Part shown: positions 10,248 to 21,281 of the stretch, piece by piece
Layout of the letters: every line of letters begins with the position of its first letter
Numbering within the stretch: position 1 is the stretch's first letter
DNA from: Alistipes sp.
GTDB taxonomy: Bacteria; Bacteroidota; Bacteroidia; Bacteroidales; Rikenellaceae
Reading direction: 5' to 3'
DNA length: 64,000 bases
NCBI GenBank assembly: GCA_031285345.1
Contig: JAITWI010000055.1
Span: 62,001 to 126,000, forward strand
The notes under the pieces: model-generated
Databases searched by the model: none
What the model was told of the DNA's origin: nothing
Seen by the model: the letters and a program-made list of their open reading frames with translations, nothing else
Translations under genes and position numbers: made by a program

Positions 10248-10451
10248 TTACGCGGCCGGGCACGTTGTCGCGTCGAGGGCGGCGCTTCCGTTGCGGGCGA
10301 TGATGTCGGGGCTCGTCTTTTCGCACGAACGGACACTCAACAGCGCCGCCAACGCGAGTAGGAGGACGCCGGACGACCAATACAGCCAGCCTGTGGGGTG
10401 TGTTTTCTTCGGCGCGTCGGGGGTGAGGTCGGAGTCGTTGATCTCTGTCAT
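10248..10451 (-). CDS. small membrane-anchored hypothetical protein
   Basis: MTEINDSDLTPDAPKKTHPTGWLYWSSGVLLLALAALLSVRSCEKT...; one predicted TM segment. Confidence 0.55.
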   Translation of the reverse strand: MTEINDSDLTPDAPKKTHPTGWLYWSSGVLLLALAALLSVRSCEKTSPDIIARNGSAALDATTCPAA

Positions 10452-10616
10452 AACCGTGATTTTACAGTAAGGTCGTTTCCCGAAATCACGGACAATTTTC
10501 GTACCAAACTGCGCGCCGCGAAGGCTATAAAATCCGCCACGGTTCTTTGCGATTCGAGGCGGACGACAATACTGACGGCAATCTGTTCGCGCCGAAGACC
10601 ACGACAACGACAGGGG

Positions 10617-11861
10617 CTACACCTTCAATCTCACTTTAAGGTATTTACCCGCCGCTCCCGCGATCGCCACGCACAGCCACGCGAACAGCAGCGAACCGGC
10701 GAGCCCGAGCCATCCCGACTGCAAAACCTCCGGGCGGGCCACGCCGAGCAATCCGCGCACGGCATACCAGACGTAAGGCACCATGTAGCAGGTGAGGGTG
10801 AGAGTTCCGGCGGGGGCGATGAAGTCGAACCAACGAGCCTTGCCGCGGATTTCGGTCAAAAAGTAGACTATCCCCAGCAGCGGCAAAAATATAGCCAGGC
10901 ACCAGAACAACCATGTCGGCGTGGCCTCTATCTTCGAGACTATCCAGTGCCCGTGGGCCAAAATCCCCGCGACGGCCATAACCGCCGCCAAGCCGGCCAA
11001 CCAGCCGAAGAACCGCCAGGGCACGGCATGGGTAGCGGCCGTCGTCGAGGTGGTTTTCAAGGTCATTTTCGAGGTGGGCACGGCCCAACGCCTCATCAGC
11101 GACGACACCAACAGCCCCGAGACGCCCAACGCGTGCAGGGCGACACTACCCGGAACGGGGTTGCCCACAATGCCCGCCGAGTCGAGGACGCACCATACGA
11201 CGAACGCTCCCCACGCGACGAAATTCCACACCACCCGATCGCGAACCACAAGGTAGACCGCCGCACTCACAAGATATGTCCAGCCTATGAGCCCCAATAT
11301 TCCCCACCAACGGACGCCGAAGCCCGAGCCTCCCCGCCCCTGGTACGTCACCGCCAGACAAATTAGAATCCCCACCCCGATCACCTTCATGGCTGCAAAC
11401 AACGTTCGCTTCCATCTTTTGTCCGTGCGCGGATAGACAGCCCATACGAGAAAGAACGCCGCCGTCATGGCGATCGCCCACCAAGCCCCTCCGATGGGAG
11501 TCGACGCCCAATCCAACGACTCTAAATTGACCGTAAACAGCCCCATCGCGACGAGGGCGACGCTCCGCAGCGCTATGTGAGCGGCGATCCGCGGCAGGCG
11601 GCCCCCCCTCCTCCGGCGGGCGTGCACGGCTAACGGGATCGACATCCCCATAATGAAGAGGAACGCCGGAAAAATGGTGTCCGAAAAACCCATCATATCC
11701 TCCGACGCGGCCGCGTGCTCCAGTCGGTGCGGAATGTTTTCGAGCCCGGCCATGTCGTTGACGAACAGCATGAAAAACATCGTCAACGCGCGAAACACGT
11801 CGATGGCCGCTATGCGGGTCGGGGCTTGGGTCGCGGTGCACTCTTGCCGGAGCGTTGCCAT
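10617..11861 (-). CDS. DUF5009 / heparan-alpha-glucosaminide N-acetyltransferase-like membrane acyltransferase
   Basis: IAAIDVFRALTMFFMLFVNDMAGL...DTIFPAFLFIMGMSIPLA; about 10 TM segments. Confidence 0.8.
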   Translation of the reverse strand: MATLRQECTATQAPTRIAAIDVFRALTMFFMLFVNDMAGLENIPHRLEHAAASEDMMGFSDTIFPAFLFIMGMSIPLAVHARRRRGGRLPRIAAHIALRSVALVAMGLFTVNLESLDWASTPIGGAWWAIAMTAAFFLVWAVYPRTDKRWKRTLFAAMKVIGVGILICLAVTYQGRGGSGFGVRWWGILGLIGWTYLVSAAVYLVVRDRVVWNFVAWGAFVVWCVLDSAGIVGNPVPGSVALHALGVSGLLVSSLMRRWAVPTSKMTLKTTSTTAATHAVPWRFFGWLAGLAAVMAVAGILAHGHWIVSKIEATPTWLFWCLAIFLPLLGIVYFLTEIRGKARWFDFIAPAGTLTLTCYMVPYVWYAVRGLLGVARPEVLQSGWLGLAGSLLFAWLCVAIAGAAGKYLKVRLKV

Positions 11862-11871
11862 CTCTGTTTCG

Positions 11872-12891
11872 CTACCTCAAAATCTCTTCCACGCGGTCCA
11901 ACTCGGCGGTGGTGAAATCCGGAGCGTGTAGGGCGCGCAGGTTGGCGCGAAGCTGACCGACGGAGCTCGCCCCCACAAGCACACTCGTCACGCGCGAATC
12001 TTTGAGCAGCCACGCGAGAGCCATTTCGGCGAGGGTCTGACCTCGCTCGGCGGCGATGGCGTTGAGTGCGGCTATCTGCCTCAGGCGCTCGGGGGTGAGT
12101 TCGTTTTGCTGCAAAAAACCGGTGGGTTTAGCCGCGCGCGAATCTTCCGGTATTCCGTGCAAGTACCTGTCTGTCAGCATCCCCTGCGCCAGCGGCGAGT
12201 AGGCTATGAGCCCCACCCCTTCGCGTTCGAGAGTCTCCAACAGACCCTGTTCGGCGGCACGCACAAACATCGAATATTTGGGCTGGTGGATCAGGCAGGG
12301 GGTACCGTTGCGGCGCAAAATTTCCACGGCGGCGCGGGTTTGCTCGTCGTCGTAGTTGGAGATGCCCACATACAACGCCTTGCCCTGCCTTACCGCGTCG
12401 GACAGCGCGCCCATAGTCTCCTCCAACGGGGTTTCGGGATCGGGGCGATGGGAGTAGAAAATGTCGACGTACTCCAGCCCCATGCGTTTTAGGCTCTGGT
12501 CGAGGCTGGCCGTCAAATATTTACGGCTGCCCCACTCGCCATAGGGACCGTCCCACATCAAATAGCCTGCTTTGGTGGAGATTATCATCTCGTCGCGATG
12601 GGTGCCGAGACCCGTTTCGCGCAGTATGCGGCCGAAATTACTCTCCGCCGAACCCGGCACGGGGCCGTAGTTGTTGGCCAGGTCGAAGTGGGTGACGCCC
12701 GCGTCGAAGGCCTCCAACGCGATCGCGCTGTAATTTTCGTAGCGGTCGACGCTGCCGAAGTTGTGCCACAGGCCGAGCGAAACGGCGGGCAACTTGATGC
12801 CGCTCCGTCCGCAGCGGCGGTACTCCATTTTGGTGTAGCGGTCTGATGCCGCAACGTAGCGGTCGGGTGCCGCGGTGTAGCTCTTTTCCAT
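11872..12891 (-). CDS. aldo/keto reductase (glyceraldehyde-3-phosphate reductase-like)
   Basis: MEYRRCGRSGIKLPAVSLGLWHNFG, VTHFDLANNYGPVPGSAE, YSHRPDPETPLEET. Confidence 0.92.
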   Translation of the reverse strand: MEKSYTAAPDRYVAASDRYTKMEYRRCGRSGIKLPAVSLGLWHNFGSVDRYENYSAIALEAFDAGVTHFDLANNYGPVPGSAESNFGRILRETGLGTHRDEMIISTKAGYLMWDGPYGEWGSRKYLTASLDQSLKRMGLEYVDIFYSHRPDPETPLEETMGALSDAVRQGKALYVGISNYDDEQTRAAVEILRRNGTPCLIHQPKYSMFVRAAEQGLLETLEREGVGLIAYSPLAQGMLTDRYLHGIPEDSRAAKPTGFLQQNELTPERLRQIAALNAIAAERGQTLAEMALAWLLKDSRVTSVLVGASSVGQLRANLRALHAPDFTTAELDRVEEILR

Positions 12892-13000
12892 AGCAAGTCA
12901 GGTGTTTTCACAAATTTACGAAAATATTTGGATGATTGGAAATTTGTTCTTTCCTTTGTCACTCAAAGGTTACAAAAAGAAACGTCAACAACCTATTCAA

Positions 13001-13657
13001 ATGAAACTATTTGGGATAATCTTATTGCTTTGCTTCGCGTTGCCGACGATAGCGCAAGGGCAGGAATGGGAACAGTCAAACGAGCAAGAACCGGTGCGCG
13101 AACATCTGATCGACTCGATCACCGTCTCTGGCGGCAAAACTCGTCTCGTAAAATTGGGGCGCAGTTCAGGTGGGACGCGAATGTTTGCCACTCCGTTCTT
13201 TTTTCCTCACGAAATCAGCAGAGGCGATCGCACGGGATTGGAACTCGGAACTCCCATAAAGATTAAACACGACTCGAAGATACTATCTTTCAAAATGCTC
13301 ATTGCAAACAACGAATACACGTCGGCAAAGTTCAGGATCTCTTTTTACTCGTTCGACGGCGAGACTCCCGGAGCGAAAATCGTGGACGAAGAGATCGCAT
13401 TCGAGCTGAAAGAGGGGGCAAAAGGGTGGTTCGAGCTCGACCTTACCCCCTACAATATATGGTTTGCCGGCGGGCAGGAGATTATTCTGTCGCTGACACT
13501 GACGGACGACGGCTACGGCGAAGGGCCAAACATTTTTTGGTTGAACAGCGCGTTTGGCAAAACTCTGTTCAGGCGGGTCGAGGGGAGTGAACGGTGGGAA
13601 ACCTTAGCCGGAACCGTGGCACTGACAATGTTCCTTAACGCTAAAATGTATTTATAA
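13001..13657 (+). CDS. secreted hypothetical protein
   Basis: Signal peptide MKLFGIILLLCFALPTIAQGQ; no family recognised. Confidence 0.7.
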   Translation: MKLFGIILLLCFALPTIAQGQEWEQSNEQEPVREHLIDSITVSGGKTRLVKLGRSSGGTRMFATPFFFPHEISRGDRTGLELGTPIKIKHDSKILSFKMLIANNEYTSAKFRISFYSFDGETPGAKIVDEEIAFELKEGAKGWFELDLTPYNIWFAGGQEIILSLTLTDDGYGEGPNIFWLNSAFGKTLFRRVEGSERWETLAGTVALTMFLNAKMYL

Positions 13658-13659
13658 CT

Positions 13660-14148
13660 ATGGAAGCAAAACTTATCGAAAAACTCGACCGCCGGCGCTA
13701 CCGGGCGATGGCGCTGATGGTGGTCGCGCAGGTGATGTGCCTTATCTTATCCTTGACGGCCATGGTTTTTAAGGTTGGCTTTCCGCGCGTTTTGTTCGGA
13801 CTGAGCCTACTGCTGTTGGCTGTCTCCATCGTCTGGTTTCTGGCGATCAAACGCCGCATCGGACGCGACAAGGATCTTCGCGCCGCCCTGCGCAACGAGA
13901 TGTACGAGACCTACAACAACCTCTCGCAACGGATTGCCTTTGTGGTGGTTATGTGCGCGTTGTCCTTGGTTGCTCTCTCCTATGTGCTGTCGGTTATTCT
14001 CGGCAACACACAAACGCTCCCCGTCGATTATCTCACCATAGGCCACATGCAGGGGATTCCTTTGGCGGCGTTTTTCGAATCGATATTTTGGCTCGGACTG
14101 TTAGCCTTTTCAATCTCGTGGCTCGTGTTGAACCGCAATCGCAAATAG
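13660..14148 (+). CDS. hypothetical integral membrane protein paired with XRE regulator
   Basis: Four hydrophobic segments; immediately upstream of small HTH gene. Confidence 0.75.
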   Translation: MEAKLIEKLDRRRYRAMALMVVAQVMCLILSLTAMVFKVGFPRVLFGLSLLLLAVSIVWFLAIKRRIGRDKDLRAALRNEMYETYNNLSQRIAFVVVMCALSLVALSYVLSVILGNTQTLPVDYLTIGHMQGIPLAAFFESIFWLGLLAFSISWLVLNRNRK

Positions 14149-14150
14149 CT

Positions 14151-14360
14151 ATGGGACAGGGAGAATTGAAGAACACCCTGAAGGTGCAGCGGGCGATCCG
14201 CGACATCACACAGGAGGAGCTGGCGGCGGCGATCGGCGTCACGCGCAAGACTATCAACACCATCGAAAACGGCGTCTACACTCCCTCGTCGGTGCTGGCT
14301 TTGAAGTTGGCGCGATATTTCGACGTGCCGGTCGAGCAGATATTTCAGCTGACGGAATAA
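14151..14360 (+). CDS. small XRE-family HTH transcriptional regulator
   Basis: LKVQRAIRDITQEELAAAIGVTRKTINTIENGVYTPSSVLALKLARYFDVPVEQIFQL. Confidence 0.93.
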   Translation: MGQGELKNTLKVQRAIRDITQEELAAAIGVTRKTINTIENGVYTPSSVLALKLARYFDVPVEQIFQLTE

Positions 14361-14365
14361 AGAAA

Positions 14366-14387
14366 AGGCCGCTCAAGTGAGCGGCCT
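14366..14387. terminator. bidirectional hairpin between XRE gene and pckA
   Basis: AGGCCGCTC-AAGT-GAGCGGCCT perfect 9-bp stem. Confidence 0.8.
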
Positions 14388-14399
14388 CTCTTCGGTTAC

Positions 14400-14456
14400 C
14401 TCCCTCACAAGACGCCTCCACAGCCCATGGCGACGGTCGGCGTTCGGTCGGTGAAC
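14400..14456 (-). repeat. Dispersed repeat family 2, copy c (3' of pckA)
   Basis: Minus strand CACCGACCGAACGCCGACCGTCGCCATGGGCTGTGGAGGCGTCTTGTGAGGGAG; matches copies at 27195, 30118 and 49275. Confidence 0.85.
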
Positions 14457-14473
14457 TTTGCCGGCTTCGCCGA

Positions 14474-16060
<1,587 letters not shown>

Positions 16061-16239
16061 TGTTGTTTGTGTTTTTATGTTCGATTAAATTTAGCCAATA
16101 AACCACAAAGGTAGCAAACATTTATATTGTTACCAAAATAACAGCTCTTTTTTAAGATTTCTTAATAATATTTTAGCGGTCGGTTTTTTATGCCGCTGCC
16201 GGTTTTATATAAATTTTACCTATCTTGCGTTTTCAAACC

Positions 16240-17433
16240 ATGGCCGGACTCTATATACACATCCCCTTCTGCGGGCAAAAATGCGCCTACTGCGACTTTT
16301 ACAGCCGCCCGGCTCGGGGCTGCGAGGTGGCTTTTTTGGACGCGTTGGAGCGGGAGATGGCGTTTCGGCGCGATTTTCTGCCGGCGCGGCGGTTGGACAC
16401 TATATATATAGGAGGGGGCACGCCGTCGCTCCTTGAGCCCGAACGGTTGCAGGGGGTGTTGGATCGCGCGGCCGGACTGTGGGACTGCTCGGGGCTGCGG
16501 GAGGTGACCATGGAGGCCAATCCGGAGGATCTGACGGACGAATATATCGAGCGGCTGGCCGAAACGCGCTTTGACCGCCTGAGCATCGGCATCCAGAGTT
16601 TCGACAACGGCCTGCTGCGGCTGATGAACCGCCGACACTCGGCGGCGCGGGCGCGGGATGCGGTGAGGGCGGCGCAGCGAAACGGCTTCGACAACATCTC
16701 GATAGACCTGATCTTCGGCATCCCCGGGATGACGGCCGCACAGTGGGAGCGTTCGCTGGACGAGGCGATCGGGCTGGGCGTGCAGCACATTTCGGCCTAC
16801 CACCTGACGATAGAGCCGGGGACGACGTTCGGTAAAATGGCGCGCAAAGGCGATCTGAGACCCATCCCCGAGGCGGAGAGCGAGCGGCAGTACGAAACCT
16901 TGCGGCGGCGGTTGACAGAGGCGGGATTCGAGCACTACGAGATTTCGAACTTCGCGCAGCCGGGTCGCCGGGCGGTGCACAACTCGGCCTACTGGAGCGG
17001 CGCACCCTACCTTGGCGTCGGCCCCTCGGCCCACTCGTTCGACGGAGGCAGGCGCCGCGAATGGGTCGCCCCCGATGTCGAAAAATATATTGCCGCGGCC
17101 GGAACCGACGCGAAAACGGAAGGGATTTCGGGCGGCATTTACGACGGCGAGACCCTCTCCGACACCGACCTTGCCAACGAGCGGGTGATGACGGCGCTGA
17201 GAACCGTCGACGGCATTGCGGCGGAAGAGTTGCGCGAGGATAAAAATCTCGAAAAACTTCTGTCCGACGGCCTGCTTGTGCGGCGCGACATGAGTGGAGA
17301 AAGCGGTAGCCGAGAAGACCGCGGCGGGGAAGGAGAAGGCTGCGGCGGGGGCGGAAAAAACGGCAGCCGCATCGCCATCCCGCCCGACAAATTCCTGCTG
17401 TCGGACTACATTATCGGCGCGCTGTTCGAATGA
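16240..17433 (+). CDS. hemW: HemW-like radical SAM protein (coproporphyrinogen III oxidase-like)
   Basis: AGLYIHIPFCGQKCAYCDFYS, YIGGGTPSLL, SIGIQSFDNGLLRLMNR. Confidence 0.92.
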   Translation: MAGLYIHIPFCGQKCAYCDFYSRPARGCEVAFLDALEREMAFRRDFLPARRLDTIYIGGGTPSLLEPERLQGVLDRAAGLWDCSGLREVTMEANPEDLTDEYIERLAETRFDRLSIGIQSFDNGLLRLMNRRHSAARARDAVRAAQRNGFDNISIDLIFGIPGMTAAQWERSLDEAIGLGVQHISAYHLTIEPGTTFGKMARKGDLRPIPEAESERQYETLRRRLTEAGFEHYEISNFAQPGRRAVHNSAYWSGAPYLGVGPSAHSFDGGRRREWVAPDVEKYIAAAGTDAKTEGISGGIYDGETLSDTDLANERVMTALRTVDGIAAEELREDKNLEKLLSDGLLVRRDMSGESGSREDRGGEGEGCGGGGKNGSRIAIPPDKFLLSDYIIGALFE

Positions 17434-17584
17434 CCGAAAACCACATTCCGGCTCTATTAAAAACGCCCGAAGAAACACCCATCCATCTCCGCCGAAGCCG
17501 CTTTGCAGATGATTTCGAACAATTTTTTGAGCAAATAACCGTTATAACGTAGAACTAAAACAACCCTTAAAAAACCATTTTGAA

Positions 17585-19309
17585 ATGAAAAAAATCTTTA
17601 CCCTCGCGCTCGCCGCACTCTCCTTGGGCCTCGCCTCGTGCAGCCCCGAAGACAACAACCCTACGCCGCCCGAACCCGGCAAACCGACTCTCGAAGTTTC
17701 CATCGAGGGGGGGGGTAATTCATTGATAGTCAATGATATGGTCGCAGAGGGCGACGAATACACACTCACCGTGTCGTCGAATCTCGACTGGACGGCCGCC
17801 GGCACCGCCGACGAATGGCTGACCGTCGCTCCCGCCGAGGGCTTTGCCGACGAAGACGCCGAGGGCGACACCGAAACCACGGTCACCATCACCGTCGCCG
17901 CCAACGACAGCGAAGAGACCCGCACCGCCGAGGTTGTCTTCACCACCACGGGCGACGAACCTCTCACCAAGACAGTAACTTTCTCCCAGCTGGCCAAAAC
18001 CGAAGAGGAGCCCGAGCCCGATGAACCGATCGCCATCACCGAGGCGCGTATGGATCACGTGGGCAAAAACGGAAGCTTCAACATCTACGGCCTGATGTTC
18101 CACTTCGACAACCAAGACGGAACCCGCTCCGAGATCCGCCTCGAATTGACGGGCGAAGAGTTCGACGACTTTTTGAACGATGTGCCCGCCGCCGGAACCT
18201 ACGAATACACCGAAAGCTTCGAGGCGCGCGGCCTCGCTCCCTCTTCTTATTTCTATCCCGACGCCGACCTCGACACCGGCTCTTTGGACTACCCCATCGT
18301 CGGCGGTAAGGCCGTCATCGCGGCCGAAGGCGACCAGTACACTATCGAGATGGAACTCTCGGTGGCCGGCGGTACTGAAATCCAGGCAATATACGAAGGC
18401 CCGCTCCGTTCGCACGTATGGCCCGAAGGGGTCGAGGGCGACACCGCGACGACCGACTGGAGCGACGTGACCGCCGAAAAATATCTCGGCCGCAACAACA
18501 TGTGGCGCGTGGCTTTCGAAAACGCCTCCGGAATCTCGGTCGACCTTGTCGTCAACACCGCCGCCGACCTCGAAGAGCTCCCCGTTGGCAACTACGCCAT
18601 GGCTTCGGCAGCCCGCGCGGGTGTGGCCGGAACCGCCGAACCGGCATCCGAACCGAGCCGCGGCAACTTCCAGGGCTGCTGGCTGCGCGGCGACTACGAC
18701 TGGCAGTGGAACCCCGACTTCTCGGCCGACAAAGCCGGACAGTGGGCCATCGCGGGCGAGGGCTTCGTCAACATAACCAAAGAGGATAACGACTACACCA
18801 TCGCCTATGAATTCCGGGACGTCGACGGCAACACCATCTCGGGCAGCTGGACGGGCGAACTCTACGAGGCGCAGGTGGAGGAGTTCGGCATCGAATTCTC
18901 CAACCGCAACTTCAACATATCGGACAACTCTTACGGCGAAGGAACGGCGGGATTGAGCCTGTCTTTCAGCCACTGGGATTCGGCCACTCAATATAGCTAC
19001 ACTCTAAACATAGAGGCTGCATCCACGCTCATGGATTGGAACGACTCCGACGTTATGAATGGACTTACCACCATTCCCGCCGGCAACTACTCCTTCGACG
19101 AGAATTTCGCCGCCAACCATACCCTGGGAACGTTCGGAACGTTCACGGTGAGCGCCTCCGACGATCGTCTAAATTCCCTGTACAACCTCTCCCCCACAGG
19201 CGGTTCGTTCACCGTAACGCACACCGAAGCGGGAATGCTGTTCGAGTTCGACGTGTTGATGAACGACGGTCGCAGGTTCGTATGCGACTGGGAGGGCATG
19301 GCTTGGTAG
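17585..19309 (+). CDS. BACON-domain lipoprotein
   Basis: Lipobox LGLASCS; EYTLTVSSNLDWTAAGTADEWLTVAPAEG... BACON-like; 9-nt G tract at 17707-17715 near N-terminus. Confidence 0.75.
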   Translation: MKKIFTLALAALSLGLASCSPEDNNPTPPEPGKPTLEVSIEGGGNSLIVNDMVAEGDEYTLTVSSNLDWTAAGTADEWLTVAPAEGFADEDAEGDTETTVTITVAANDSEETRTAEVVFTTTGDEPLTKTVTFSQLAKTEEEPEPDEPIAITEARMDHVGKNGSFNIYGLMFHFDNQDGTRSEIRLELTGEEFDDFLNDVPAAGTYEYTESFEARGLAPSSYFYPDADLDTGSLDYPIVGGKAVIAAEGDQYTIEMELSVAGGTEIQAIYEGPLRSHVWPEGVEGDTATTDWSDVTAEKYLGRNNMWRVAFENASGISVDLVVNTAADLEELPVGNYAMASAARAGVAGTAEPASEPSRGNFQGCWLRGDYDWQWNPDFSADKAGQWAIAGEGFVNITKEDNDYTIAYEFRDVDGNTISGSWTGELYEAQVEEFGIEFSNRNFNISDNSYGEGTAGLSLSFSHWDSATQYSYTLNIEAASTLMDWNDSDVMNGLTTIPAGNYSFDENFAANHTLGTFGTFTVSASDDRLNSLYNLSPTGGSFTVTHTEAGMLFEFDVLMNDGRRFVCDWEGMAW

Positions 19310-19337
19310 CGCTCCCTATATAATAGACTCCTAAATG

Positions 19338-19367
19338 AAGAGGGCCCTGCTTCGGCGAGGCCCTCTT
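19338..19367. terminator. bidirectional terminator between BACON lipoprotein and sppA
   Basis: GAGGGCC ctgcttcggcga GGCCCTC with A/T flanks. Confidence 0.75.
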
Positions 19368-19395
19368 TTACAACCGCTGTGTTAGATAAGCGGAG

Positions 19396-21171
19396 TTACC
19401 TGATGTCGATGGCGTAGGGCATGCGCGCCTGAACACCTTTTTCGTCCAGCATTTGACGCAGATGCTCATACTCTTCGAACGCCGCGCCCAACTCATCCTG
19501 CATAACATAGTTGCGAACCGTGGCGCCCAAACCGCCGAACAGCGCTTCCAGACCTGTGGGGGTGTCCATCACCTCGCGAACGCGGAAGTCGTCGGCAACA
19601 CCCACTCTGTCCGCGGCCAGCGCAACCGCGTCGACAAGGCCTCCGAAACCGTCGATAAGACCGATTTCAAGGGCGTTCACTCCCGACCACACGCGACCCT
19701 GACCGATGTTGTCCACCGCCTCGACCGTCATGTTGCGACCGGCGGCGACGTGACCCGTGAAGGTGGCGTACACATCCTCAACCGACTTTTGCAGATATGC
19801 CATTTCGGCCTCCGAAGGAGAATGCAGCATCGTACCCAGATCGGAGTAGCGGTTGGTATTCACCACGTCGACCGTGATGCCGGCGTTGGTTTTGAGTGCA
19901 TCCGACAGGTTGGCGAACAGGCCGAACACGCCTATCGAGCCAGTCAATGTAGTGCGGTTGGCCATAATGGCATCTCCCGGGGCGGCGATGTAGTACCCGC
20001 CCGAAGCGGCCATCGAGCCCATCGAAACGACCAACGGCTTTTCGGCCTTCAGCAGCTCCAGTTCGCGCCACATAACTTCTGACGCCAAGGCGCTACCGCC
20101 CGGAGAGTTGATGCGCAGCACCACCGCTTTGATGTCGTCGTCTTCGCGCACCTCTTTGATCTTTTCTACCAGCGAGGCGCTGCCTATCTGACCCTGCGAA
20201 CCCGAGCCCGAAACGATGTCGCCCTCGGCGTATACGATCGCGATCTCGTTGTCGGACTTCGATTCGTCGAACACCTGCGCGGCGTAGTCGCCGAACGAAA
20301 CGATTTTGGGTTCTTCGGTCGTCTCTTTCATGCGCGAGCCCATGTCGGCCAATACCTGATCTTCGTACATCGTGCCGTCGATCATCTTGTTGTCCACCGC
20401 CGCCTGCGGAGAGTCGATGGTCAGCTCATTGGCCATACGCTGAAGTTCGTCGACAGTGATCCCGCGCGAGGCGGCGATGTCGGACACCATCACGTTCCAG
20501 ATCGAGCCGAACAGGGTTTCGTATTGCAGGCGGTTCTCGGGGCTCATGCCGTCGAGGATGAACGGTTCGACCGCGCTCTTGAACTGCCCGTGGCGCACGA
20601 CGATCGGTTCGATGTCTAACTTGTCCAACAGCCCTTTGTAGAACATCATCTGGGTGCTCAGACCCTGCCACTGCAACCCGCCGGCGGGGTTGGCGTAGAC
20701 CTTGTCGGCCACCGAGGCGAACCAGTAGCCGATCTGCGCCCAGCTCTCCTGATAGGCGACGATAAATTTGCCGCTCTCCTTAAATTTCACCAACTCGGCG
20801 CGAAGTTCCTCCAGTCCCGTGAGCGAGATCGAGGTGTTTTCGTCGAAGTTGATGTAGATGCCCTCGATGCGGTCGTCGGTAGTGGCGGATTGGATGGCGC
20901 GCACGGCTTGCAACAACGACACGCCCGGAGTGGACGACATGGTGGCGAAATCGAATCCGCCGAACGGGCTGCCACTCGGAGCGTCGGTCACCGTGCCCAT
21001 GTCGAGCCTCAACACCGATTCGCCCATAACCGGAGCGGGCATCGAGCCGCCGAAAGAGGAGCCCAGCGAGGCCATCATGCCCACCATAACGAGGGTCCAC
21101 ATGATGACCATTGCGCCGAAACCGACTACAATGGCGAGCAACGCCGCCAAAAAAGTTTTAAAAAAGTTCAT
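19396..21171 (-). CDS. sppA: signal peptide peptidase SppA, 67K type
   Basis: IKAVVLRINSPGGSALASEVMWRELELLKAEKPLVVSMGSMAASGGYYIAAPGDAIMANRTTLTGSIGVFG. Confidence 0.95.
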   Translation of the reverse strand: MNFFKTFLAALLAIVVGFGAMVIMWTLVMVGMMASLGSSFGGSMPAPVMGESVLRLDMGTVTDAPSGSPFGGFDFATMSSTPGVSLLQAVRAIQSATTDDRIEGIYINFDENTSISLTGLEELRAELVKFKESGKFIVAYQESWAQIGYWFASVADKVYANPAGGLQWQGLSTQMMFYKGLLDKLDIEPIVVRHGQFKSAVEPFILDGMSPENRLQYETLFGSIWNVMVSDIAASRGITVDELQRMANELTIDSPQAAVDNKMIDGTMYEDQVLADMGSRMKETTEEPKIVSFGDYAAQVFDESKSDNEIAIVYAEGDIVSGSGSQGQIGSASLVEKIKEVREDDDIKAVVLRINSPGGSALASEVMWRELELLKAEKPLVVSMGSMAASGGYYIAAPGDAIMANRTTLTGSIGVFGLFANLSDALKTNAGITVDVVNTNRYSDLGTMLHSPSEAEMAYLQKSVEDVYATFTGHVAAGRNMTVEAVDNIGQGRVWSGVNALEIGLIDGFGGLVDAVALAADRVGVADDFRVREVMDTPTGLEALFGGLGATVRNYVMQDELGAAFEEYEHLRQMLDEKGVQARMPYAIDIR

Positions 21172-21281
21172 AATTATGATTGTTTTAGAGGTTATTTGGT
21201 CTTTTGTCGCGGCTATTGTCGAGCCGCTGTGGGCAAAGGTAATTTATTTTTTATATTTTTGTTTCGCCTAATCGTTTGAAT

